Shown here piece by piece: positions 11,696 to 22,800 of a stretch of 64,000 nt of DNA. This DNA comes from Tenrec ecaudatus (lineage: Eukaryota > Chordata > Mammalia > Afrosoricida > Tenrecidae): assembly GCF_050624435.1 (NCBI RefSeq), contig NC_134535.1, positions 74,892,494 to 74,956,493 of the forward strand, read 5' to 3'. Under the pieces are notes generated by a model, which searched no databases, was not told where the DNA came from, and saw nothing but the letters and a program-made list of their open reading frames with translations. The stretch's first letter is position 1. The number at the start of each line of letters is the position of its first letter. Both the position numbers and the translations under genes were made by a program.

Positions 11696-14160
11696 GTACA
11701 ATCAGCATGACAGAAATGGGGCATTAATCCACCCAAGGGGAGGGTATTGTTTATATCTCCACAGGGAAAGTGGGACCAGACTTCAACCCAGTGTCGCAAG
11801 GTGTGAATGCATTATCCCGGCGTGGAGGACGGAACCGGTGGAGAGGTTTGGGAGGCAGGCCCCAGCACCATAAATTAAGTGGATTCCTGCCCCTCCCCCG
11901 AAAAGAACTTGTTCCAAAGGACGACATTGACCCTGCAGCTATGGGAGATGGTCATATTTGACCAGAGCACACGGGAGCAGATGAAGGGGCAGGAGGAGAG
12001 AGTGGAGCACAGCCTGGCCCACCAGGCCGTGATGATGATGTTCCTGAGTAGAGCAGCCAGTCCACAGAGAGAACAACATGGCTGGCCCTACTATGAGACA
12101 TGATGCCCCTCAGTGACTAAGGGCGATACAGGGGACAGCACCGGAGACACAGTGTGGGAATTGCACCTGACCTGATCCCACCACACCGAGGCGATGCACT
12201 GGGGGAGTGCAGCGGAACAGCAAGGGAATGGAGTGGCAAGGTCCCCAGGGAATGCTGAAAGTGGACTTTGGGGCCAGGGCGTGGTGCCCCAACAGACTGG
12301 ACTGGAAAACGCTCCTAAGGGCCAGCAAAGATCCCTGAACTAACTACAAGCTTTTCTCTTGTGAACTGTTTTGTTCTGTTCTTTTTCAGTGGTTTGTTTT
12401 GGTTGTTTTGTTGTCCGGTTATATACTGTTGCTTTGTGTTCCTCTGTCTAGTTTTCGTGCATGTTAGTGACTCCACAGGTCTGTCTGAATAGGACAGGCT
12501 GGATGAACTATCGGGAGGAAAAACAACGGGACCGACAGTTCCGGGGGGACTTGGGGTGGGGGGTAGGGGGGGTAAGGAAGTGGTGTTAACAAACCCAGGG
12601 ACAAGGGAAAAACATGGGACCCCAAAGGGTAGAGAAGGGGGAGTGGCAGGCCTGGTGGGAAATGATCAAGGGTAAGGTTGATTAGAGAAGAGGTATACTC
12701 TAGCCCAGGTGGCAATGAAGCATGGTAGTAGGGCAGGAGGAAGGTCAAGGGAGATGGAGGAAAGAGCTAGGAGTCAAAGGGCATTCATGGAGGTCTAGAC
12801 AAAGACATGTACATGCAAATATATATAGGAGGTTGGGGGAATAGATCTTTGTGTCTATATTTATAGATCAAGTATTAAGGTGGCGGAAGGACCTTGGGCC
12901 TCTACTCAAACACTCCCTCTATGCATGAATACCTTCTTTTATTAAATTGGAACTCTATGATGCTCACTCTCCCGACACAACAGCTGGAGCCTACATGGGT
13001 GAACAAGTAAATGTGGTGAAGAAAGCTGATGGTGCCCGGCTATCAAAAGAGATAGTGACTGGGGTCTTAAAGGCTTGAAGATAAACAAGCGGCCATCTAG
13101 CTCAGAAGCAACAAAGTCCACATGGAAGAACACACCAGCCTGTGTGATCGAGTGGTCCCAAAGGGATCAGTTACCAGGCATCAAAGAACAAAAAATCATA
13201 TCATTGACTGCACACCTCCATGATAGGATCGCTGAAGACAAATGGGTGCATAAGCAAATGTGGTGAAGAAAGCTGATGGTGCCCGGCTATCAAAAGAGAT
13301 AGTGTCTGGGGTCTTAAAGGCTTGAAGGTGAACAAGCGGCCATCTCGCTCAGAAACAAATAAGCCCACATGGAAGAAGCACACCGGCCAGTGCGATCACG
13401 AGGTGCCCAAGGGACCAGATATAAGGCATCATGCAAAAAAAAATTATATAAGTGCGTGTATGTATGTGTATTTATGTGTATATGTATATATGTATGTGTA
13501 TATATATATTATATTAAATGAAGGGGGAAGTGCAGAGTGGAGACCCAAGGCCCAAGTGTCAGCCAATGGAGATCCCCTCATAGAGGGGCTTAGGAGAGGA
13601 GATGGGTTAATTAGGGTGTGAGGTAGTATCGATGAAGAACACAGCTTTCCCCCAGATCCTGGATGCTTCCTCCCCCCAACTACCATGATCCGAATTCTAC
13701 CTTGCAGGGCTGGATAGGACAGAGGCTGTACACTGGTACATAGGAGGGTTGGAGATACAGGGAATCCAGGGTGGATGATACCTCCAGGACCAAGGGAGTG
13801 AGGGACGATGCTGGGAGAGTGGAGGGTGAGTGGGTTGGAAAGGGGAAACTGATTACAAGGAGCCACATGTGACCTCTTCCCTGGGAGAGGGACAGCAGAG
13901 AAGGGGGGAAGGGAGACCCCGAATAGGGCAAGATATGACAAAATAACGAGGTATAAATTACCAAGGGCATATGTGGGAGGGGGGAAAAGGGAGGGAGGAG
14001 GGGAAAAAAAGGAGGACCTGATGCAAGGGGCTTAGGTGAAGAGCAAATGCCTTGAGAGTGATTGGGACAGGGAGTGTATGGGTGTGCTTTGTACAATTGA
14101 TGTATGTATATGTATGGATTGTGGTAAGAGTTGTTGGAGTCCCTAATAAAATGTAAAAGA
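11696..14160 (+). other. Long L1 3'UTR (about 2.46 kb)
   Basis: Unusually long for a mammalian L1 (human about 0.2 kb). It contains a G-rich tract at 12541-12575 (runs of 4-6 G), a 247-bp-period tandem duplication from about 13003 to 13430 (for example GAAAGCTGATGGTGCCCGG at 13021 and 13268), a GT/AT-rich stretch at 13441-13515 and an AATAAAATG polyadenylation signal just before the A-run at 14160. Pieces of this 3'UTR recur across the window as older 5'-truncated copies. Confidence 0.85.
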
Positions 14161-14174
14161 AAAAAAAAAAAAAA

Positions 14175-14295
14175 GAAAATGATTAGGGCAAAATATGTAC
14201 AGATGTGCTTTATACAATTGATGTATGTCTATGTATGGATTGTGATAAGTGTTGTATGAGCCCCTAATAAAATGTTTAAAAAAAAAAAAAAAAAA
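14175..14295 (+). other. 3'-transduced second L1 tail
   Basis: After the first oligo(A) (14158-14174) comes about 105 bp that is itself an L1 3' terminus (..TGTATGGATTGTGATAAG..CCCCTAATAAAATG), then the final poly(A) at 14279-14300 adjoining the target-site duplication. Both tails lie inside one duplication, so they were inserted together. Confidence 0.85.
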
Positions 14296-14348
14296 AAAAA
14301 CAGAAAATATACTCAAGACCTTTCTCCAAATATACATCATCCCCTTCA

Positions 14349-14374
14349 ACACACACACACACACACACACACAC
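14349..14374. repeat. (CA)n microsatellite
   Basis: Pure CA dinucleotides, about 26 bp, directly beyond the L1 3' target-site duplication. Confidence 0.9.
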
Positions 14375-14960
14375 TATGCTCAGGGAAGACTGCAGTCCTG
14401 GGGAATTGAGAGGACTTCCTGCTCCCCCCGCCCCCCGCCCCACCTTAGCAGACAGCCCTCCTGTGCACTGCCTTTACAACAGCCCCCTCTTGTGGCTGGA
14501 GTTGCTCCATTCCCTCGTGTTACTTGGCAGTTCCCACCGATGCCCTTTGCTCAGCTTGGACATTCAGATGTTGCCAAAATGAAAAAGCAGAAAGGAAAAA
14601 AGCTGCTCAGCCAAAAAGGTGCTTGAGTTCATCCACCCCTGACCTCTGCCTTTAGGTTGAAATAAGACTGCAAAGCCCCTGGGTAAAGAGCAAGCTGATT
14701 TCAGCAGCGTCCGCTCCAAAGAGCACCAGGGCGAGACACGCAGTTGGTGCTGGGTGCTGACTGATTCCAAATGTGTAGTCACCCTATAGGCAGAGTAGAA
14801 CTGCCCAATAGGTCTTCCTCTGCTAACATCTTCATGAGAGCAGACCATCAGTTGGTATTAAGAAATGTAATCAGCTGCAATGATAAAAGTACATCTCCTC
14901 CTCCCAGAGAGAGACCCGAATCTGTTCCACAGACAACCTTCATGCTGCAAGTGAGGCGCA

Positions 14961-15647
14961 CGGTCTATTCCCACAGAGTAAGAGATGGTCGTGTAATGTG
15001 TTTCCTTGTTTTGTTATTAAACCAAGCATGGTTGGTGCTCCCCAGGATTTGGTATAAAGTTTTCATAGCGTTTTCCAGTAAAGGGGGTACCCACAATGTT
15101 TGTGTACTTTGCTACTTTTGCGACTCGATCCTCATCTCGCTGTTGTTCTTGGAGGTGCCGATACTGACTGGCAACCATTTGGGAATTAACTCGGTGCAGT
15201 CTTTTCTAGGTCAAAAACCGAGTCAAAAGACTGAATGCAGACATCAACATGGATTCGGGGAAAGAAGACAAGAGAGCTGTATTCCTTCCAGCATTAGGAT
15301 CACTCTCGACTCTTTCTTTCTCTCACAGCCCACCTCCATCCCACTAGGCCCTACTGCTAGATAGCTCTCTAGAATCCAGTCACTGCTACCATCATCCTCT
15401 CTTACCTGACATTACCATAAAACCTCTCTAGACTCTACAATCTATTCGCCGCAGCCCGGCAGCTGGGGTGATCCTCTTAAAACAAGTCAGCTTCTCTTGA
15501 TTCCTCTGCTCAAAACCATTCGGAAGCAGCTCCCTATTTCCCTCAGAGTAACAGCCCTTCTCTCCCTTGACCATTAGTCCACTGCAGCCACACTTGAGCC
15601 CTGACTCAAGCTGTTTCCACTGCCTGGAACTCATGTTCCCAGAGAGC
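14961..15647 (+). repeat. Left copy of the PRIM1 exon 2/intron 2 duplication
   Basis: This copy starts inside the exon (CGGTCTATTCCCACAGAG), keeps the GTAAGAG donor, and ends at CCCAGAGAGC, where the flanks diverge. There is no poly(A), it retains intronic sequence, and no target-site duplication was found, so it is a DNA-level duplication rather than a retrocopy. It lies about 4.9 kb upstream of PRIM1 exon 1. Confidence 0.9.
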
Positions 15648-15766
15648 CGATTGGCTTATCCTCACAACTGTTCTTATATTTGAACCCATTGTAGCAGGGA
15701 CCATGTCGATCCATGTTGTACACGCAGTCACTGTGAATCAGTACCCAACAACCATCCTCCCATGAG

Positions 15767-15947
15767 AAGCCCTGGCAATCAGATTGGGTAAGCAGTGGGC
15801 TGCTAGCAACAAGGTCAGTGGCTTTAACCCACTTGCCGCTGCAATGGGAGAAAAATGAGGCTCTCTCCTTCCACAAGGGTTGACAGCCTCAGAAACCCCA
15901 CCTTTGGGGCTGTGGTGAGTCAGAGTCAACTTGATGGCCGTGGTTAA
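15767..15947 (+). repeat. tRNA-derived SINE (AfroSINE type)
   Basis: AAGCCCTGGCAATCAGATTGGG..GGGCTGCTAGCAACAAGGTC.. to GAGTCAGAGTCAACTTGATGGC. Confidence 0.75.
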
Positions 15948-16149
15948 GCCCTCCCTGGAGAAGTCTACACTCGTCAATTCACATTACTTCAAAACAACTG
16001 GTTTGGCATTCTTGAGGGACTCACATTACATCCCTTATAAATGTTCTCTAAGTGCAAGGAACACAGAAAAAAAAATCTAAAGGGGAGAAATACGGGCTAT
16101 CATGTAAAAATGGGGAGAGGTTTCCTAATGAAATTCTCACAGGCTAGCT

Positions 16150-16792
16150 CAGTGGTTCTCAACTTTCCTAATGTCACGACCCTTTAAGACAGTTCCTCAT
16201 GTTGTGGTGACCCCAACCATAAAATTATTTTCATTGTACTCAATGCCTATCTGTAGACAATCGGACATTCCCTCACAGAGGGGTCACAGGAAAGAGATGA
16301 GCCAGCCAGGGGGGGGGCAGTATAGCACTGATGAAACACACAACTTTCCTCTAGTTCTTTGGTGCTTCCTTCACCCCACTATTGTGACCTCAATTCTACC
16401 TTACAAATCGGATTAGACCAGAGCATGCACACTGCTACAGGTAAGAGTCCACAACACAGGAACTCCAGGATAGATAAGCCCCTCAGAGCAAACAAGGAGA
16501 GTAGAGATACCAGGAGGATTAGGGTGACGGTGGGGGGAGAAAGGGGGAATCCATCACAAGGATCAATCTAGAACCCCCTCCCAGGGGAACGAATAACAGA
16601 AAAGCAGGTGCTTGACACATTGGAAGAACGTATGGATTGTGATGAGATGTAAGAGCCCCCAATAAAAGTATTTTTTATTATTTTCATTGCTACTTCATAA
16701 CTGTCATTTTGCTACTGTTATGAATCGAGCAACCCCTGTGAGTCGTTCAACACCCCCCAAGGGGGTCACGACCCACAGGTTGAGAACCCCTG
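16150..16792 (-). mobile_element. SPIN-type hAT transposon interrupted by an L1 fragment
   Basis: The outer parts 16150-16236 and 16677-16792 make one SPIN element, reversed (CAGTGGTTCTCAAC.. to ..GGTTGAGAACCCCTG). It is split by a 440-bp L1 3' end (16237-16676) whose 13-bp target-site duplication ATTATTTTCATTG is SPIN sequence. No convincing 8-bp duplication of the SPIN itself remains. Confidence 0.87.
16237..16676 (+). mobile_element. 5'-truncated L1 3' end inside a SPIN element
   Basis: Matches the L1 3'UTR end (GACATTCCCTCACAGAGGGGTCAC.. to ..GTATGGATTGTGATGAGATG..CCCCCAATAAAAG). Perfect 13-bp duplications lie at 16224-16236 and 16677-16689. Confidence 0.9.
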
Positions 16793-17062
16793 GAAAGTGG
16801 TTTGTTTGTTTTTTTAGATAGTAAAAATTCCTCAGTATAACTTCCCTGCCCATTTTTTCACCCATACAGTTTTCAATTTTCTTAAAACTTCTTCCTAATC
16901 AACCTCTATAATCATCCTGTATCTTTTGAGAAAATCTATTGGGATACCCATTTGAGATCCCCAAATGTCACCATAACTTTCTGAGCTGACCTCTCTCCCT
17001 GAGTTTAACTGGCCCTTGGTATTTCCCCATTGGCAATTACTTTAAGCACACTAAAATAAGTG

Positions 17063-17582
17063 TGTTAAACGAGCGAACTTGCCTGCAGCCATCCACTGTT
17101 TGCAGAGATAGGTTTTGTGACACTGTGCCCTGTAACAGTAACAGGCAGGTTGCCCCCCCCCCCTCAGAAATGGAAAATTTTTAAATTGCAGCCTGAAACA
17201 GGTGTAGCCCAGCCCAGGATGTTTACGCTCCAAGAAGCAGCCTAGCCTACCTACAGTATCGTTTGGCAGACCACTGGGGACAAACTGACCTTAAATGTAG
17301 AACTTACTTTGTTAGACTTAAAAACCGTTTTGTTTCACTTTTCTGAGAATGCTTTGCCAGTTTCACACAAGAACTTGCCTTCCCCCCTCCCCTTGCTTGG
17401 CAAGACACCCCACAAGGAAGTATAATAACTTCCCTTTTGAAGCTGTTCGGAGCTCTCACCTTACAGACTGAGCCTGCCTCAGTTGCAGGTGAGGGCCCAG
17501 ATTCGAATCTGTCTGAATAAAGCTTTACTGTTTCCATCTCTGTTTCAGTGAGTGGTCTGGGTGAGGGTCTCGCTCGCTAACA
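17063..17582 (+). repeat. Solo LTR of an endogenous retrovirus (class undetermined)
   Basis: 520 bp starting TGTTAAACGAGCGA and ending TCGCTCGCTAACA, near-perfect inverted terminal repeats of the TG..CA type. It contains a TATAATAA-like element near 17420 and an AATAAAG signal at 17516. No internal retroviral genes lie next to it and I could not confirm a target-site duplication. A fossil. Confidence 0.75.
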
Positions 17583-17866
17583 GGTTTAAACACATTTCTT
17601 AGAAGAAACTCCTGCAGGTTTGAACTGGAACCCAAGTGGCAAGGCTCTGTGACTTACCTTTGTACAGTGAAACTTGTGAAAGCCAGAACCTGTGTAAAAC
17701 ACAGAACTGTCAGAGAAGAAAAACTCAGAGGGGTCCAGCAGCTCCTTTGACTGGCAGGGCTGCCAGTGGCAAGCTCCTCCCTGCTGGACCCCTGCATGGA
17801 GGTGCACAGAGACCCAGCAAGTACCCCCCACCCCTACCCCATCACATCCCCGCCCCCACAGTCAAA

Positions 17867-19030
17867 ATGCCCACAAAAGACCAAGCGTAAGGGGCTAAGG
17901 AGCGGTGAAGGACGCATGATTGGCAAGATTGCCAGCTAAACTTACGCCTGCAAAAGTGGAGAGGAAACCAAAAAAAAGTAGCAGGAAAGGATAAATCTTC
18001 AGGCAAAAAAAGTGCAAGCAGAAGGGAAAAGGGGAACCAAGGGAAAACAGACTGAATAATTTCCTGCTGAAATTGGAGAAACGAAAAACCAGGAGAGTCC
18101 AGACTGATGAAGCTGAGAAAAAGAAGCCAAGTCTGACTAATGCTTATCTACCAGGTCTTACCAGTGGGCCCTGCGTCGCCTTTCTTGTACCATCCCAAGG
18201 AATATTTTTACCAATTTTTTAGGGGTTTTCCGGAAAAAAAAAAAACAAAAAAAAACAGGAAACCTGCTAGACAAATTCTAAACGTAACACTACTTACCAA
18301 TTATTTTATAAATTAAAGTGGTTTTTTTTGTAACTCTAGAAACATTTTTAAGGAGGCAATCCCACTTCTTCCTTTTTTTTTTTAAGTGTAAATGTTTTGG
18401 GTTTTTTTTAAACATCAAATCATTTACTGGTTGTTTTTTGTTTTTTGGGTACAACCAGAAAATAGTGGGATGTTTAATTGTGGAAGGATTGTACTGTCTT
18501 GGGTGTTGATGTAACTGTAACGTTCCATGGGATGGGGGGAGTTTTTGTATCCCTAATACAAAACATACTTAATGGCAATTTAGAGTCACTGTCATGCATT
18601 TATATGATGTGAACATTAAAATTCTGTTTCCATGTTGTTTTCAGTGGAACTGTATCTGAGAACCATTCTACCAGCATGGCTTTCTTGTCAGAACTGTGGG
18701 TATTCTGTAACTCCTTTGGTCATGGGAATCCAGTTTTCCGGATAATTTTGTTACGTGCTGTGCAGGATTGAAATTTTGGGTGTGTGTAACATTATATTGT
18801 GAATTTGTGGGGCTCATGATGCAGCAGCATGTCAACACTCAAAGATACTGGGATGGATAACCTCTTGAGGAAAATTGGCCTCCAGATTTAAAGTCACTCG
18901 AATTTAGAAAAGAATTGTATCTACACGCCATTTTAGGATTTGGGTACATGCATTAAGAACTATGCACAAATTGTTCACAGTGTCTCTGTACTGATCTCAA
19001 AACAACCAATAAAATGCCAGTTACAAATAT
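17867..19030 (+). pseudogene. HMGN1: HMGN1 processed pseudogene
   Basis: Intronless and decayed. Starting near ATGCCCACAAAAGACCAAGCG it follows the HMGN1 coding sequence (segments equivalent to RLSAKLTPAKVE..PKK..GKDKSSGKK and ENGETK..ESP..DEAEKKKPSLT), with early stops and frameshifts, then a long 3'UTR ending in AACAACCAATAAAATGCCAG (19001-19020). Target-site duplications were not found and no poly(A) remains, suggesting an old insertion. Sequence from 17583 to 17866 may contain its 5'UTR; I could not fix the boundary. Confidence 0.8.
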
Positions 19031-19680
19031 TTAGATATGTATATATAAAATAAAATGAGCAGCAGGAGAGTGGTAAGATTGTGCCCTGTCCGAGGCATAA
19101 ACCTGGCAAGAGCTGGAATAGCCACTCAGTACCCCAGCTCTCCCAGGTCCCGCAGTCCCGGGTCCATTGGTTCTGGAGAAGAACACCCTGTCTAGCCCCC
19201 TGGCTCTGAAATCCAAAGAGGATACATCGGGGCTGTGAAAGTCCAGCAACATTTGTACACGGTTTCTGGCAATATTAAAATAAGCACAATCTGCCCAAGA
19301 CTAGGGTAATACTGTATAGCCACCGTTACGAGACTTCTCTGCAGACGTGGAGACGGGTCCTCACAGCTGCAATGAGATGGGTCTTTTATCCAGCAGGGTG
19401 GGGCGTGCCTGCCTTCTCCATAGCGAACGGACTTTGTTCATACCCGCCGATCTCTCCAGGAGTCTGCACTTCCTCCAATTCACCTTTTAGTACCCCTAGG
19501 TGTGCTACTGAACGTGGTATGTTAACAGACCTGATTTCCAAACCCGCTTTTAAAATGATCGCTGTACACTCTTTAAGCATTACTTCTTAACCATTCAGAA
19601 AGTTAGAATGGGCTATCTTTATGATTTCATCTAAAACAATACGCAATAAGGCTTCGCTTTCCAGGAATAGAAATCGTCCC
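19031..19680. other. Intergenic between the HMGN1 pseudogene and the PRIM1 promoter
   Basis: No ORF or repeat recognised. It could hold upstream regulatory sequence, but no specific site is supported. Confidence 0.5.
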
Positions 19681-19875
19681 CTTTGCCCAAGAGAAGGCAG
19701 CGGCGGTAGAAGCGCGCGCACAGCTGCGCCGAGACGGCGACCATCAGCTGGAACTACAACTCCCAGCAGCCCCGGCAGGCGGCGGGCCCAGGGCGCCTGC
19801 GCAGTGACGGGGCCCCGGCCAGCTGGTTCCCGCCAATACTTGGAGCGCCCCTTCCGTGGCCGAATGCCGCGCTCC
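19680..19875 (+). promoter_or_regulatory. PRIM1: PRIM1 CpG-island promoter with ZNF143, NRF1 and E2F-like sites
   Basis: GC- and CpG-rich sequence from about 19680 to 20130 surrounds exon 1 and no TATA box is seen. ACTACAACTCCCAGCAG at 19753-19769 matches the ZNF143/STAF motif. A TGCGCA core inside GCGCCTGCGCAGTG (19793-19806) resembles an NRF1 site. TTCCCGCCAA at 19827-19836, about 28-40 bp before the start codons, is the reverse complement of the E2F consensus TTGGCGGGAA. ZNF143/NRF1 with a proximal E2F site fits a housekeeping gene with S-phase induction. The sites are read by eye and the TSS is not determined. Confidence 0.75.
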
Positions 19876-22800
19876 ATGGACGCTTTTGACCCTGCCGAGC
19901 TGCCCGAGCTGCTTAAACTGTACTACCGGAGGCTTTTTCCCTACGCCCAGTACTACCGCTGGCTCAACTATGGCGGAGGTGAGGCGGCGAGGAGTCGGGT
20001 GGGGGATGGCCCGCCAGGTTGGGGCGGGTGTTCTTGCGGGGACCTGACCGACTGCGAGCCCAGCCAGGAGGCGGGAGCCGCTGCGTCGGCGCGGCCAGGC
20101 CCGCTCTAGATGCGCGCTTGACCTGCCGCGGAGCCCGAGCAAGGGGGTTCTGGAGGCTTCCGTCGCGCGAAGCCCCAGACTGTAGGTCGGTATCAGGAGC
20201 AGAGGCGGGTCTCTAGGAGATGTACGTTTATCTGCGCAGCTGGTTTCATTTTTGAATGCCCAGAGGGGAACGTGAAGTGGCATTGGATTGTCAAAAGATA
20301 TTTCTGCATGTCTTCCCCCTCATCTTACCTTTTTTCCCTGTGCAGCGGGGTGATGGTACACCTCTTCAAATGAGGAACCTGCGTGTTCCTTTATGGACAT
20401 TCTAGCTAAATGTCTGATCATTTCTCAAAGGTTATAATGCTCTGGGTCGAATGAAGTCATCAGAATAGCTTTAAATTGTAACCTTCTTTTGCAGTGATCA
20501 AGAATTACTTTCAACACCGTGAATTCTCGTTCACTTTGAAAGATGATATTTACATTCGATACCAATCCTTCAACAACCAGAGTGATCTGGAAAAGGAGAT
20601 GCAGAAAATGAATCCATACAAGATTGATATCGGCGCGGTCTATTCCCACAGAGTAAGAGACGGTCATGTAATGTGTTTCCTTGTTTTGTTATTAAACCAA
20701 GCATGGTTGGTGCCCCCCAGGATTTGGTATAAAGTTTTCATAGCGTTTTCCAGTGAAGGGGGTACCCACAATGTTTGTTTACTTTGCTGCTTTTTCGACT
20801 CGATCCTCATCTCGCTGTTGTTCTTGGAGGTGCCGATACTGACTGGCAACCATTTGGGAATTAACTCGGTGCAGTCTTTTCTAGGTCAAAAACCGAGTCA
20901 AAAGACTGAATGCAGACATCAACATGGATTCGGGGAAAGAAGACAAGAGAGCTGTATTCCTTCCAGCATTAGGATCTCTCTCGACTCTTTCTCTCACAGC
21001 CCACCTCCATCCCACTAGGCCCTACTGCTAGATAGCTCTCTAGAATCCAGTCACTGCTACCATCATCCTCTCTTACCTGACATTACCATAAAACCTCTCT
21101 AGACTCTACAATCTATTCGCCGCAGCCCGGCAGCTGGGGTGATCCTCTTAAAACAAGTCAGCTTCTCTTGATTCCTCAGCTCAAAACCATTCGGAAGCGG
21201 CTCCCTATTTCCCTCCGAGTAACAGCCCTTCTCTCCCTTGTCCATTAGTCCACTGCAGCCACACTTGAGCCCTGACTCAAGCTGTTTCCACTGCCTGGAA
21301 CTCATGTTCCCAGAGAGCTGCTTGACTCATCACCTTCACCTGCTTCAAGTCTGGTCGACTAGCATTTTCTCAGTGAGGTTGCAACCTGTCACTGCTCCAA
21401 AGCCTACCACTGACAGATCCTAGATGGGCCTAGAATAGCTGGTAGCCCACTAATAATTCAACAGATGAATGAGCCAAGATTCCTGTCTTAAAATAACACA
21501 GAGGATGAGAGCTGTGTATGGAGCTTTTCCCTATGCTGTGTCACTTGTCCTTTCCATCTTCTTACAGTAGAGAAAACAGGCCCAGGGCATTTAGTTAGCC
21601 CAAAGTTAAACAATTTTTAAAAGATAAAGCGCTGGGACTTGAAGCCAAATTTTCTAACTTTAAATCCCAGGCTTGTCTTCCACCTGCAGGGTAAAAGGAG
21701 AAATAAAGAGGTTTAAAAAAAAAAAAGGCAGGAAGCAAAAAAAATGCTTCAGAGCAGGTTACTGATGAATAAAACAAGTGTCTAAAGGACCATGATTCCA
21801 TTTAGCGTCCTTCTCCTTAACACTGAAAGGGGGAGAGGGGTGTCCTCTTTTCTTTTCACCAAGACAGAGGCATCTGTAGATCTTAATGTGTGTGCATGTG
21901 TTTTGCAAGGACACTTGAGGGTCCAGTGGTAAAGCCCTCAGCTGTTAACCAGAAGGTTGGTGGTTCAAACTTATCAGCCAGTCCACAAGAGAACGATGTG
22001 GCAGCCCACCTGTATGAAGACTTACAGCCTTGAAAAATCTCAGGACGGTTCTACTCTGTCCCACATCTGCCATGAGTCAACATGAGCTGTTGGCAGTAGG
22101 TTTGTTTTGATTTTTGGTATGTGTGTTGTGATATTTATCAGTTATAGTCAGCAGTTTAAAACCACCAGCCACTCCGGCAAAGGAGAAAGACTGGGCTTTC
22201 TACTCCTGTAAATAGTTACAGCCTTGAAAACCCAAGGGGGCATATCTATCCTGCACTATAAGATCACTATGAAAAACACCAAAAAAAATTTTTTTAATTA
22301 AAAAAGAAAGTCACTGTGAGTCAGCATCAACTCAGTGGCAGTGAGTTTTATATATGCTATTTTACAGAATAAAGTAGTTCTATAGGCATCTTAAACAAAA
22401 CAAAAATTTTTAATCTCACCACTTTCAACTGATTCTTATTTGTGTTACTGTCTCTAAGTAATATAGTTCTCTGAACTTCATATTTCCATTTTCATTGGTT
22501 TTCCAGGCTGGCTGAGTAGGATTTAGCTTTCTTTCACCTCAGCACCTTCCCTCACCACACAATCACCCCATTCCTAATTTGTCATGCACCTAATATAATT
22601 TTTTGTTAGATTAAGAATTAGCAATTGCCTTAATGTCCCAATGTACTCAGACACATCAAGTAGTCCATTTCATCTTGAGGAAATTTCTCCTGAAGATTTC
22701 TGACCTCTGATCTGCATTGGTTACTCTTTAGACTGATGAACAAATAGAGTTTTGTCATCTCGTTTAACGTCACTCTAGAGTCTGTTCATCTCGTTCCTAT

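Larger units (their letters stand above)
5580..14295 (+). mobile_element. Full-length L1 retrotransposon with both ORFs intact
   Basis: A complete LINE-1: 5'UTR 5580-6700, ORF1 6701-7828, ORF2 7871-11695, 3'UTR 11696-14160, oligo(A), a second 3' end and a final poly(A) to about 14300. Flanking AAAAACAGAAAATA at 5566-5579 and 14296-14309 is a perfect 14-bp target-site duplication. The 5' junction AGTT|AAAAA corresponds to TTTTT/AACT on the nicked strand, the L1 endonuclease preference. Both ORFs are open, the ends are exact and the duplication is undamaged, so the insertion is young. It landed in an older antisense L1 tail (5255-5565). Confidence 0.95.

Noticed and set aside
13441-13515. GT/AT repeat as an independent microsatellite feature
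   Set aside because: It is an internal part of the L1 3'UTR rather than a separate element.
14961-15647. The left duplicate as a PRIM1 retropseudogene
   Set aside because: It contains intron 2 sequence and a splice donor and has no poly(A); a DNA duplication fits, not reverse transcription of mRNA.
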